This document shows positions 1-8,995 of a stretch of 64,000 nucleotides of DNA, in pieces (the first letter of the stretch is position 1; each line of letters begins with the position of its first letter). This stretch comes from Candidatus Zixiibacteriota bacterium (GTDB lineage Bacteria; Zixibacteria; MSB-5A5; GN15; FEB-12), in contig JAJRSF010000038.1 in assembly GCA_024278935.1 (NCBI GenBank), forward strand, positions 243,156 through 307,155. Reading direction: 5' to 3'. Made by a program: the position numbers and the translations under genes. The notes beneath the pieces are model-generated. The model searched no databases, was not told where the DNA came from, and saw only the letters and a program-made list of their open reading frames with translations.

Positions 1-264
1 CGTGGGTATCATTATGATATGGAAAAATATAAACAGCTCACAATGCCTCAAGTTGACTCACTATTGGATTATTACGATGTCAGTAATATAGTCGTTGGGC
101 ATACTGTCAAAGATTCAACGGCTGTTTTATATGATGGAAAAGTGTTCGGAGTGAATCAGGACTATGAAATTCGGGATGAGTTTGAGGGGCTGTTTATTGA
201 AAATGGCATTTTCTATGCCTGCGACATAAACGGAGTTCGTCGTCAAATTCATACGAGTAAATAA
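1..264 (+). CDS. Metallophosphoesterase, C-terminal part (5' end outside window)
   Basis: The reading frame is open from base 1, before the first ATG at 19, so only the C-terminal 87 codons are present. The translation has RGYHYDM, then a helix (MPQVDSLLDYYDV), then NIVVGHTVKDS and LYDGKVFGVNQDY. A hydrophobic strand followed by VGHT is the last metal-binding motif (GHxx) of the calcineurin-like phosphoesterase fold. The spacing RGY...VGHT...GKV matches Shewanella-type bacterial protein phosphatases and related enzymes. The N-terminal metal motifs are missing, so substrate and active-site completeness cannot be judged. It ends at TAA 262-264, about 230 bases before the SRP RNA gene. Family call is by motif recognition only. 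Confidence 0.7.
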   Translation, partial: RGYHYDMEKYKQLTMPQVDSLLDYYDVSNIVVGHTVKDSTAVLYDGKVFGVNQDYEIRDEFEGLFIENGIFYACDINGVRRQIHTSK

Positions 265-456
265 GTTGGGCTAAAGTTAAAAAATCTCTTTACCTCTTAA
301 GCTTTCTGTATTACTTTCAATTTGCTTTATGAGAGTTGTTCTTTGAAATTTGAAAATATATTTGCTTGGTTTATCTGCTTGAAAAAGTAATAAATTAAGC
401 TTTAACTTGTGAGAAATAATAAATTTCACAAAGTTTTATGCTGAAACAAAATTTGC

Positions 457-484
457 TTGGTTCTGTATTTGTCGAAAATATAAA
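457..484 (+). promoter_or_regulatory. Probable sigma-70 promoter of the SRP RNA gene
   Basis: TTGGTT (457-462), 16-base spacer, TATAAA (479-484). Start of transcription would fall near 490-495, where the SRP RNA homology begins. The rest of 265-456 is AT-rich with no open frame or structure that I can support. Confidence 0.5.
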
Positions 485-494
485 TCAGGCTACA

Positions 495-768
495 GCCTGT
501 GCTAGATGGGGGATTAGTGGCTCCCTGTTACTCGGAAATCCGCTCTACCGAGGTCGAATTCCCATTTGAGGGTTTGTTTTGATTGGTTGTGATAGTTGAG
601 CAGTATTGATAATTGGGTCTTGTACAACAGAAGCCTGTGAATCCGGTCAGGACTGGAAGGTAGCAGCCGTAAGTAGTTTCCTTCTGTGTGTTACGAGTTT
701 CCCCGATTTGAGCCAGCTGACTGTTACGCTAGTTGATTCCGATTCGATTGTGGGTGCACACAAATGCA
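495..768 (+). ncRNA. ffs: Signal recognition particle RNA, long bacterial type with Alu domain
   Basis: The S-domain hallmark is at 645-668: GGTCAGGACTGG, then AAGGTAGCAGCC, the Ffh-binding internal loop and GGAA tetraloop. It is capped by a helix whose arms AACAGAAG (about 626-633) and CTTCTGTG (about 681-688) pair; outside it AATTGGG (611-617) pairs with CCCGATT (702-708). Upstream, 498-580 resembles the Bacillus scRNA Alu domain: GTGCTAGATGGGGG, CTCCCTGTTACTCGG, AATCCGCTCTACCGAGG, then GGTTTGTTTT. The 3' strand (GTTACGCTAG ... GGGTGCACACA) also follows the long type. Total length near 270 nt fits long SRP RNA rather than the roughly 110-nt 4.5S type. It scaffolds Ffh for co-translational membrane targeting. 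Ends are approximate. A promoter precedes it and an intrinsic terminator follows. Confidence 0.9.
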
Positions 769-798
769 AAGCCTCTCTATTTTTAGAGAGGCTTTTTT
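768..798 (+). terminator. Rho-independent terminator of SRP RNA
   Basis: GCCTCTCT (771-778) pairs perfectly with AGAGAGGC (785-792), extended by A779-T784 around a TTTT loop, and is followed by six T (793-798). Confidence 0.9.
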
Positions 799-833
799 GT
801 TGTGAAATAGATTTATTCATAGTAGATTTAGAA

Positions 834-1391
834 ATGACCAAATTGTTAAATAGTTTAGTGATTTTTATATTACTTCTTTTAGTCGGCTGTGGGTTTTCAG
901 TCCCTGACTTTGAAGCTGTATATGACGCTGAACTCCCAGGAAATAAATATATTGCTCGAAATTTCAATATTCAATTAGCTTAAGAGAAAATATTCCCATT
1001 TAGTTTTAAAATTGAAAAAAGAGTTTTTGATAATAAAAAACAAGAATATTATCTGGTTTTAGAAAATGTTACTAAAAATGATAGTCTGGTGGAAATATTA
1101 AATAGTGGAAAATCTCTTATTTTAAATGTGGATAATACTCCAATTATGCTTTTAAGAAATAATGCTTTTGTAGAATCGACATTTACAATTCATCCTGAGA
1201 CTAATCCAGTTTTTTTTAGGACTAGAACTTTTTTATATCGAATAACTTTAGAACAATTGAAAGTTATTTCTAACGCAAAGGATGTAGAGATTGAAATATT
1301 TTCGGATATAAATTATTACAAAGGGAAACTTTTGCAAGAAGATATAAATAGGTTTAAAATATTTCTTAATAAATATGGAAATGTTCGGTGA
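834..1391 (+). pseudogene. Putative lipoprotein interrupted by an in-frame TAA
   Basis: ATG 834 opens a lipoprotein signal peptide: MTKLLNSLVIF, a leucine-rich core and the lipobox LVGCG (Cys 19). After 49 codons the frame hits TAA at 981-983 (...NIQLA, stop). The same frame then continues without a stop for 135 more codons to TGA 1389-1391, giving coherent protein (EKIFPFSFKIEKRVFDNKKQEYYLVLEN ... NRFKIFLNKYGNVR with a normal residue mix). Read through, this is one protein of about 185 residues, probably anchored in a membrane and facing the periplasm. I do not recognise the family. A GTG at 1089 could start a fragment but has no convincing ribosome site. The stop may be a real null mutation or a base error; five other genes in the window are interrupted in similar ways. 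Confidence 0.6.
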
Positions 1392-1409
1392 TAAATAGTT
1401 TTCATATCC

Positions 1410-2585
1410 TCATATCCTCTCTTTTAAGACATCCAAATATTTGTAGCCAGAGCCTGTGTTAAAGATTACAACTGTGTCACTCGGTTTTATGAATTCAGAT
1501 TTTACTAGCTCATAAAAAGCTGCCAGCGATGCACCACCCTCGGGAGCAGGGAAGATGCCTTCAAGCCTTGACATATCTTTAGTACCATCAGAGATAGCAT
1601 CTTCAGAAACTGCCAATGCAGTCCCGCCTGATTTTCGTATCGCATCAAGAATCAAGAAATCACCAATCGCACCGGGAACACGAAGACCTGCGGCATGAGT
1701 TGTTGGGTTCTCCCACAGTTCGGCGTTGTCGGCATCATCGTTGAACGCTTTGACAATAGGAGCGCATCCTTCGGACTGTACTGAAACCATCTTAGGCCGG
1801 TGACTATCAATCCATCCGAGCTGTTCCATTTCGTCGAACGCTTTCCACATGCCGATAAGTCCTGTTCCGCCTCCGGTAGGGTAGATGATAACATCGGGTA
1901 GCACAAAGTCTAATTGTTCGGCGAGTTCGTAGCCCATCGTTTTTTTACCTTCAATGCGGTATGGTTCTTTGAGAGTCGAAACAGCAAACCAGTTTTCAGC
2001 ATCTACTAAATCATGAACTCTTGCCCCGGCATCTTTGATAGAGCCGCTTACTTTTTCAACTTCACCGCCATGGTACAGAACGTCAATTGCAAATGCATCA
2101 GGAGTAGACTCAGGCATTATGACTTTACATTTTATATTTGCTCTGGCACAATATGCGGCAAGAGCAGAGCCTGCATTACCGGCGGTTGGGATTATAATTT
2201 TTTCAACGCCAAGTTCTTTTGCTTTGGAGACAGCCATTGCCAAACCACGTGCTTTAAATGATCCGGTCGGGTTCATCGACTCATCTTTGAAAAAAAGTTT
2301 TTCGATGCCGAATTTTTTTCCGATTGTAACCGATGGTTGGAGTGGTGTCATTCCTTCGCCGAGAGTGACAATGTTTAGAGAATCTAAAACAGGGAGAACT
2401 TCGTTGTATCTCCACATAGAATTTATTCGTTTAAAGAGGGAGTCTTTGGTGAGAGTTTTTTTTGCTTGTTGTAAATCATAGTTTACTAAAAGCGGCAGTC
2501 CGCATTGACATAAGTTTATGAGAACTGTATGAGAGAATTTTTTATGACATGATGGGCAGTAGAGATTAGTTATTTGACTTTTCAT
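1410..2585 (-). CDS. thrC: Threonine synthase
   Basis: 391 residues. It converts O-phosphohomoserine to threonine with PLP, the last step of threonine synthesis, in the cytoplasm. The N-terminus has a zinc-ribbon-like set of cysteines (CPSC at 10-13, CQC at 26-28), common in one threonine synthase branch. GEGMTPL (76-82) is the conserved early motif, and KDESMNPTGSFKARG carries the PLP Schiff-base lysine K111. PTAGNAGSALAAY binds the PLP phosphate, and TGGGTGLIGMWKAF is the glycine loop. The start is ATG with GAGG about 8 bases upstream. It converges on the broken lipoprotein gene with an 18-base gap. No thrA or thrB is near. Cysteate synthase and threonine dehydratase are related folds, but the zinc ribbon and GEGMTPL favour ThrC. 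Confidence 0.93.
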   Translation of the reverse strand: MKSQITNLYCPSCHKKFSHTVLINLCQCGLPLLVNYDLQQAKKTLTKDSLFKRINSMWRYNEVLPVLDSLNIVTLGEGMTPLQPSVTIGKKFGIEKLFFKDESMNPTGSFKARGLAMAVSKAKELGVEKIIIPTAGNAGSALAAYCARANIKCKVIMPESTPDAFAIDVLYHGGEVEKVSGSIKDAGARVHDLVDAENWFAVSTLKEPYRIEGKKTMGYELAEQLDFVLPDVIIYPTGGGTGLIGMWKAFDEMEQLGWIDSHRPKMVSVQSEGCAPIVKAFNDDADNAELWENPTTHAAGLRVPGAIGDFLILDAIRKSGGTALAVSEDAISDGTKDMSRLEGIFPAPEGGASLAAFYELVKSEFIKPSDTVVIFNTGSGYKYLDVLKERI

Positions 2586-2660
2586 TGATACCTCGTTGTT
2601 TTTTACAACATATCAACAAGCGGTCAAATTATCAATTAAAATGATGATTTAAAAATCAGA

Positions 2661-2879
2661 TTAACTTTTTGGAGTATAATCGTAAAACTTTTCATCAAAA
2701 TTATGATATGCTTCGGTAGGAGTCTTGCCAAACCCTGCAATACCATTTTCGATTGATTCACCAAACCATGCACACCATTTATGGTCATGAATAACCAATG
2801 TTGGTTTTAAAAATATAGATGGACGTTTCTGGAATTCAATAAATTCATCAATTTTTTCAATAAGTTTTTCGTCAGACAT
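2661..2879 (-). CDS. Small conserved protein, function unknown
   Basis: 72 residues. The start is ATG with TTGGAGA just upstream, a good ribosome site. The sequence has an acidic N-terminal helix (MSDEKLIEKIDEFIEF), then a compact unit KPTLVIHDHKWCAWFGESIENGIAGFGKTPTEAYHNFDEKFY. The pattern 'W.A.FG....GIAGFG.TP..A...FD..F' resembles short proteins seen in phages and bacterial genomes and is loosely HicB-like (one strand, then helix), but I cannot name the family. It is soluble and has no signal peptide. It lies upstream of thrC on the same strand with a 75-base gap, so co-transcription is possible. Confidence 0.65.
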   Translation of the reverse strand: MSDEKLIEKIDEFIEFQKRPSIFLKPTLVIHDHKWCAWFGESIENGIAGFGKTPTEAYHNFDEKFYDYTPKS

Positions 2880-2950
2880 GATTTCTCCAAGGTTTATAAA
2901 TAATTAAAACATTACTTTCATTATTTCTGTTCTATCTGTTTATTTTCGAC

Positions 2951-3847
2951 ATGAATAGCAGTTCACTTTATCTTTTGATCCCGGTAATTTTTTGGGGTTT
3001 ATCATATATCGCTATCAAAATAGTGCTAGCAGAACTTGAGCCAGTCGAAATGATTTCGCTTCGGTTTCTGCTTGCCGCACCTACTTTGTGGCTTATTCTC
3101 AGGTATAAGAAGATAGCTATATTTCCAATCAAGAACGTCCCTCAACTTATTGTGGGAGCGCTACTTATCTTTATCCATTTCTGGGTTATGGCAGTCGGGA
3201 TGATCGAAACTACCGCCTCAAACACAGCTTGGATTCTCACAACAGCACCGATTTTTATCGCTATTTTGGGTTGGGTTGTCTTAAAAGAGAAATTTGCCCT
3301 TTGGCAGTCGATAGGTCTGCTGATTGCCGCTGTTGGGGTGATTGTGCTGACTGCAAAGGGATCGCTTGAAAATTTGAAATGGCTCAATTCACGTGGAGAT
3401 TTTATCGTTCTCGGTTCTTGTGTAACATGGGCGATTTATACTATCTGGGTGCGTAAAATTAGAGATGTCGCCAGTCCGCTTCTTATGACATTTTGGATGA
3501 CAGCTTTTGCGGGACTGATTTTTGTACCGTATACTTTTTTAACATCTGATATTTCAAAATTTGTTTCACTGCAGACCGACACTCTTGTCAGCCTAATCTT
3601 TCTTGGAATCTTTTGTCTTGCGGTTGCATTTTGGTTATGGTCTGAAGGGCTGGCACGTTTAAAAGCTGCCGAAGTTGGTGTCTACTTATATGTCGAACCG
3701 TTAATCACGATGGTTGGTGCTTGGCTGATTTTATCGGAACAGATAACAATCTGGTTAATCTTGGGTGCCGTTTTGATTACGGTTGGTGTTTTTATCTCTG
3801 AAAATCAAGGGAAGAAAAAAGCAGGGAAGAGACCGACCGATGCGTGA
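2951..3847 (+). CDS. EamA/DMT-family transporter
   Basis: 298 residues with about ten hydrophobic segments arranged as two EamA repeats. Each repeat shows the family signature: N-terminal LLIPVIFWGLSYIAIKIVL and EPVEMISLRFLLAAPTLWL, and C-terminal VTWAIYTIWV and LYVEPLITMVGAWLILSEQIT. This is an inner-membrane drug/metabolite-type permease with unknown substrate. The C-terminal tail is lysine/arginine-rich (cytoplasmic). The next gene, a paralogue, starts inside its last codons (8-base overlap), so the two are translationally coupled and may form a heterodimeric pair as some DMT pairs do (inference). No strong ribosome site is visible. Confidence 0.88.
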   Translation: MNSSSLYLLIPVIFWGLSYIAIKIVLAELEPVEMISLRFLLAAPTLWLILRYKKIAIFPIKNVPQLIVGALLIFIHFWVMAVGMIETTASNTAWILTTAPIFIAILGWVVLKEKFALWQSIGLLIAAVGVIVLTAKGSLENLKWLNSRGDFIVLGSCVTWAIYTIWVRKIRDVASPLLMTFWMTAFAGLIFVPYTFLTSDISKFVSLQTDTLVSLIFLGIFCLAVAFWLWSEGLARLKAAEVGVYLYVEPLITMVGAWLILSEQITIWLILGAVLITVGVFISENQGKKKAGKRPTDA

Positions 3848-4700
3848 ACAGGTCATGCTTCTTGTCGCGGTAATCCTTTGGGGTTTCTCGTTTGTCTTTA
3901 CAAAAATTGTTCTAGACTTTGTAACGCCTCTTGAACTGATGGGGCTTCGTTTTTTAATTAGTCTTCCATTTTTATATCTTGTTATTCTGAAGAAAAAAAT
4001 AAAACTCAGATTTGAACGAAAAGATTATCTTAAAATTCTTATAGGCGGACTTGTAATCGCATTTCATTTTTTCATTCAAATTACCGGACTCAATTATACC
4101 TCAGCAACAAACGCAGGATGGATTATCTCGGTCACGCCACTTGTCTTGGCAATTTTGTCTTACTTTTTCTTAAAGGAAAAAATTGGTCGAAATGCAATTT
4201 ACGGAATCATTATCGCAACAACAGGGATAATTCTGCTTGTCTCACAAGGGGATATTTCAAACCTCGGATGGTTGTCATCTTATGGTGACTGGCTGTTGCT
4301 ACTCTCGGCACATACATGGGCGATTTATACAATCGTCACAAGAGATGCCTCCCGAAAGTATAATCCGATCGCTGTGACATTTGTGATTTTGATTCCATCA
4401 ACGATCCTGACTCTTAGCTATATGTTGTTCACATCCGATTGGACAGTTTTTGTCAATCTCCCGATGGAGCCGATGGTGTCGCTTCTGATTCTTGGACTTT
4501 TATGCATGGGTGTTGCACAATGGTTTTGGCAAGAGGGCGTTGCAAAATTTGGAGCTGCCCGAGCAGGCTTCTTTTTATATCTGGAGCCAATAGCAACAAC
4601 CGCATTTGCGGTACCATATTTGGGTGAATCTTTTGGACTCTTTGCGGCCGGTGGCGGATTGCTTGTTTTGGTTGGTGTTTATCTAGCCGGGAAAAAATAA
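3840..4700 (+). CDS. EamA/DMT-family transporter, paralogue of the preceding gene
   Basis: 286 residues from ATG 3840. A longer in-frame start at 3783 exists, but it would lie inside the previous gene and add a charged, non-membrane leader, whereas 3840 opens directly on a transmembrane helix (MREQVMLLVAVILWGFSFVFTKIV) behind GGGAAGAG. It has ten transmembrane segments in two EamA repeats: ELMGLRFLISLPFLYL, AHTWAIYTIVTRDASRKYNP, FFLYLEPIATTAFAVPYLGESF. It resembles its upstream neighbour throughout (same WAIYTI and YLEP motifs), so the pair arose by tandem duplication. Substrate unknown. Confidence 0.88.
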   Translation: MREQVMLLVAVILWGFSFVFTKIVLDFVTPLELMGLRFLISLPFLYLVILKKKIKLRFERKDYLKILIGGLVIAFHFFIQITGLNYTSATNAGWIISVTPLVLAILSYFFLKEKIGRNAIYGIIIATTGIILLVSQGDISNLGWLSSYGDWLLLLSAHTWAIYTIVTRDASRKYNPIAVTFVILIPSTILTLSYMLFTSDWTVFVNLPMEPMVSLLILGLLCMGVAQWFWQEGVAKFGAARAGFFLYLEPIATTAFAVPYLGESFGLFAAGGGLLVLVGVYLAGKK

Positions 4701-4754
4701 CACTCGCATTTTCTATACAGCTTCGTAGTAATTCTAATTTTTATCTTCTCTTAC

Positions 4755-5174
4755 ATGAAACAAAACTCGCTCAAATGGTTTTTGAAAACTGCTTTATCAT
4801 ACTTAGGTACGCCCTACCGATGGGGAGGCGATGACCCCTCCGGGTTTGACTGTTCCGGTTTTGTCCTTGAATGTCTCAAAACTGTCGGGCTTTGTGGGGA
4901 GCATCAAGATTTCACTGCTGATTCTTTATTAAAGCATTTTTCCGAAAAAGAAAAACTAAACTCTCCTAAAGCAGGAGCATTACTTTTTCGGCTCGATAAA
5001 AACAACCGAGCCTATCATGTTGTTATCTGCCTAGACGACTCATTCCAAATCGGAGCATCGGGAGGGAACTCTCAAACGACAGATAATAGCCAAGCATGGC
5101 TCCAAAACGCCTATATCAAAATCCGCCCAATTTCTCGTGACCGCCAAAGGACAATTATTATTTCTATCTTATAA
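4755..5174 (+). CDS. NlpC/P60-family cysteine hydrolase
   Basis: 139 residues, essentially one NlpC/P60 domain. The signature YLGTPYRWGGDDPSGFDCSGFVLECL carries the catalytic Cys (DCSGF). A conserved His follows in AYHVVICLDD, and VGASGG-like IGASGGNSQTT comes after. The family cleaves gamma-D-glutamyl-diaminopimelate or related amide bonds in peptidoglycan. Unusually, no signal peptide or cell-wall-binding domain is seen: the sequence begins MKQNSLKWFLKTALSYLGTPYRWGG. It may be cytoplasmic (cell-wall peptide recycling or another amide substrate) or start further upstream than visible. It stands alone between the DMT pair and the M6 protease promoter. Confidence 0.85.
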   Translation: MKQNSLKWFLKTALSYLGTPYRWGGDDPSGFDCSGFVLECLKTVGLCGEHQDFTADSLLKHFSEKEKLNSPKAGALLFRLDKNNRAYHVVICLDDSFQIGASGGNSQTTDNSQAWLQNAYIKIRPISRDRQRTIIISIL

Positions 5175-5266
5175 ATAACTCCTAATTCCTCAATGATTCT
5201 GAGCTTCATACCGATATTTATACCGTAATGCATAAAACGCATAAATTGTCTCTTGTAAATGAAACG

Positions 5267-5294
5267 TTGACAATAAAAGGCGATTTGGTATTAT
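5267..5294 (+). promoter_or_regulatory. Probable sigma-70 promoter for the M6 protease gene
   Basis: TTGACA (5267-5272), 16-base spacer, TATTAT (5289-5294), about 58 bases before the TTG start at 5352. Confidence 0.5.
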
Positions 5295-5351
5295 TAGTGT
5301 TGTCTACAATTATACAATAGGAATATCCAAAAACAGCTTGGAGGCTTTATC

Positions 5352-8300
5352 TTGCTTGTATCAAAATTACGAAATAAAATAATTCTGTGCCTTTCTTTAG
5401 CTCTTACTTTTCTTTTTTTAAGTCAGTCAATAACTGCGATGCCAATGTCGCCAGAACTTGTTGAGAAATTAAGAGAATCAGGTGAACTGCAAAAATTTAT
5501 AGACCGCATGGCAGCAGCCAAAGCAAAAGGTGTCTGTCAACCATTTGATGATGCTCATAAAGATCACCAAAGTAATTTTAGTTTAGATGCCAACGCTATT
5601 GACACATTTCGTGTTGTTGTCATATTAGCCGACTTCTCGGACAATGAAGCTTCAAGTGGCGGAATATTTGGTACTGTCGGTGATTTCGAACATCTTCTGT
5701 TTTCCAATGATTCTACCGATGAACATTATTCTATGACAGAATTTTATTACGACAATTCATATGGAAATTTTGTTCTTGAGGGTGTTGTCTTAGGATGGTA
5801 CCGTCTGCCTCAAACATATGCATATTATGTTGATGGCAATAACGGTTTTAACAGCTATCCGACCAACGCCCAACGTATGGCAGAAGATGCTATTTTGCTT
5901 GCCGACCCAAATGTTGATTATTCTCAATTTGATAATGATGGCAATGGAACCGCCGATGGTGTTTTCATCGTCCATGCCGGTCCCGGTGCTGAATCAACAG
6001 GGTCTGATAACGATATCTGGTCGCACGCCTGGTCAACATCGTACACTATGAGTCTCGATGGAATTACTATTTCCAGATACACAACCGAGCCGGAAGAAAT
6101 GTCGGGTCAGCTTATTACTCAAGGTGTTTTCTCCCACGAATATGGTCATTTCTTAGGACTACCTGATCTCTATGATACTGACTACTCATCAAGTGGTCTT
6201 GGTCAATGGTCACTCATGGCGGGTGGAAGTTGGAACTCAGGCGGAAGAAAGCCAGCATTTTTGATGCATGGTGTAAAAAAGAACTTGGCTTTACAACTCC
6301 TACAAATATAACAATGAACCAAAACCAACTTGAGATTCCATCTAGTTATTATAATGCTACTTCATTTAGACGTTGGGAAAATGGTTCTGTTGGGCAACAA
6401 TATTTCTTGATTGAGAATAGACAAAAGACTGATAAAGATTCCGGTATCCCGGGGTCGGGCTTATTAATTTATCATATAGATGAAAGCCAATGGGGCAACT
6501 CCGACGAAACTCATTATCTGGTAGCTATTGAACAAGCGGATGGTGATTTTGATTTAGAAAATGATGTCAACTCTGGTGATTTTGAAGATGTCTGGCCGAT
6601 TTATATGAAAAATGAATTTACGGATATTTCTACACCGAACACAAAAAAATACAACGGTGCTCCAACTAATACATTAGTATGGGATATTTCTCCTGCGGAT
6701 TCTCTTATGTATGCCAATCTTGATATTTCTTATTCTGCTCCACGTTTTAGCATTACAAGCAGTGAATTCTCCGATGCACTCTATGGAAACAATAATGGCG
6801 TTGCTGAAGTAGGAGAGACTTTAACATTTACATTTACTGTCAATAATTTATGGCTCACTGCGGACAATGTTACTGCCGAAATGGTTTCAGGCAACCCTGA
6901 TATAACTTTCTCAACCCCGATTGTCAACATTGGTACGGTCGTTGGTGGAGGTGGCAATGGTTCTAATGTTGGTATACCGATTGTTTTTGATGTGCCGATT
7001 ACTTATGACCCATGTATAGATTCTTTTTTAATTACGATAACATCTGATAACCCTCTTGGTGAAATCAGCCAGGGAGTAGAGCTTCATATCGGGACTCCGC
7101 AGATAGTTATTATCGATGATGATAACGGCGAGTTATGGGAACAACCAATTGTAAATACTTTTGGAAATTTTAAAATCCCTCATGATATTTATGATAAGTC
7201 TTTGCTTGGTTCTCCAACAGCTGCCTACTTAAATGAATATGACATTGTTGTTTGGTTTACCGGATCTAACAGACCTGATATTTTTTCCGCAGCTGATATT
7301 ACAGCCATGCAAGGGTATATGGATGCCGGCGGTAATATGCTTCTCTCCGGGCAATCGGTAGCCGAAGAGCTGTCATCTGATGACCTCAACTTTATACAAA
7401 CTTATTTCAAAGCTGAATATTATTCCGATTTTTTCTATCCTGAAATACTTGGGCAAAATGGAACTGTCATCGGTGATGGTATTAAACTTGGCTATGATAA
7501 TTTCACCAACCAAACATCACCGGAGCGAATGAACCTTGCTGATGTTGGCGGTGTTTCCGAGTTTGAACTTCCTGTTGGTGGTGTCACGGGAGTGAGTTAT
7601 GACGGAAGTTATAAGTCGTTACTTTTTAGTTTTGGTATTGAAGGAATCACAAGTAAGAGTGAAGGCCTCGGCTACGCAACGTCGGATACTGTTTTCGCAA
7701 GAATACTCGAATTTTTCGATTATGGTGATGTAAATAATTTTACGAATCCAAATGTTGATCTGATTTCTTTTCCAAATGAAGTATCGAGTTCATCTGTCGG
7801 AAGTTCCGCTCCTCTGTTCTCATGGAACTATGCCGACACAAACGGAATCTCACAATTACAATACCAAGTGCAAGTCGGCAGTGGTACTTTTTGTATCAAC
7901 TCAAACGACATGTGGGAATCAGGAATTCTAACAGGATCTGTTGATTCAATTTTATACGATGGTGCGATTTTGGAAGCGGGAAGCAGTTATTATGTTCGTA
8001 TAAGAGCCTATAACGGGACAGACTGGTCAAGCTGGAGCAGAACAACTTTCACTATGAATACCGCTCCGGTTGTTGGGGCTATAACAGCTCCTTCAAATAA
8101 TATGCATGTAACAGGCAATCAACCATTGCTGACTATAAGCAATGGGTATGACCCCAATGGTGATGTTCTGACCTATGATTATGAAATTTATGATGATTCT
8201 CTGCTTACTTCATTGGTAAGTTCAGTAACTTCGATTCCAGAAGGAACCGTAGGAACTTCGTGGATGGTTGATGTTCCTTTAGTTGAAGATGCACGGTATT

Positions 8301-8911
8301 TTTGGCGAGCTCGTGTCTCAGATGGTGCTATGTATTCTGAATATTCGCAAATAAGTTCATTTTACGTCAATGAGTTCAATCAACCACCGAATGCTTTTAA
8401 TTTAATTGCACCTAGTGATGAGTCCGTTTCGATCGGGCAATTTCCAACATTTGTATGGGACAGATCAACCGATGCCGATGCTGCTGATTCATCTTATTAT
8501 ACTATATTCTACTCTGAAGACTCGTTATTTGGGGGGACAACTTATTCTTTTAATACGAATGATACTATGTTTAATTCTGGCTTAGCATTATTTGATAATG
8601 TTGTTTACTACTGGAAAGTCTATGCCTTTGATTTGTCTCAAGATTCGACTATGACGGCGGTCTATTCGTTTAACACAGGGGCAGGCGGATGTTGTCTGGA
8701 TACTCGTGGCAATGTTGATAATGACCCTGGTGATAATACAGATATTTCAGATTTAGTTTATATCGTTGCCTTTGTGTTTACAGGCGGAGCTGCTCCGGTG
8801 TGTGATGATGAAGGGAATGTTGATGGGTTAGGTGATATTGATATTTCAGATTTAGTTTATATAGTAGACTTTATCTTTACCGGCGGTCCACAACCACCAA
8901 CCTGCCCGTAG
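5352..8911 (+). pseudogene. Secreted M6-family metalloprotease with dockerin-like C-terminus, frameshifted
   Basis: The start is TTG 5352 behind a strong GGAGG (5340-5344). The signal peptide (KIILCLSLALTFLFLSQSITA) is followed by a short propeptide. The M6 (immune inhibitor A) domain contains the zinc site HEYGHFLGLPDLYD at residues 262-275. The frame then breaks: ...GQWSLMAGGSWNSGGRKPA runs out of frame after TTTTT at 6258-6262. The expected continuation FDAWCKKELG lies one frame over and stays open to 8911. One extra T would restore it, giving about 1186 residues. Downstream are a beta-sandwich domain, a ThuA-like/GATase region, FN3-like domains, and two calcium-loop repeats 'DISDLVYIV.F.FTGG' at the end. 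Without the repair the product stops just after the catalytic helix. It is either a base-call error or a real null allele. Confidence 0.85.
8741..8862 (+). repeat. 23-bp direct repeat encoding the paired dockerin-like motif
   Basis: An identical 23-base string occurs at 8741-8763 and 8840-8862, 99 bases apart and in the same reading frame. Each copy encodes DISDLVYI. DNA-level identity suggests a recent internal duplication or gene conversion within the C-terminal module. Confidence 0.8.
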
Positions 8912-8938
8912 GGTATATCAATAAATATTATTTTGTAG

Positions 8939-8970
8939 GGCAGGTCTCGCTTTTGAGGCCTGCCTTTTTT
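8939..8970 (+). terminator. Rho-independent terminator after the M6 protease
   Basis: GGCAGGTCTC (8939-8948) pairs with GAGGCCTGCC (8955-8964), ten pairs with one G-U, around a GCTTTT loop and followed by TTTTTT (8965-8970). Confidence 0.88.
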
Positions 8971-8995
8971 AATACACAAAACTTACGGTATAGCA

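Noticed and set aside
361..462. Direct repeat TTTGCTTGGT near 361 and 452
   Set aside because: Too short, and no third copy; chance in AT-rich DNA. The second copy is better explained as part of the SRP RNA promoter.
606..983. A 125-codon open frame starting at 606
   Set aside because: Its first two thirds lie within the SRP RNA and terminator. Only the part from ATG 834 has protein character (lipoprotein signal).
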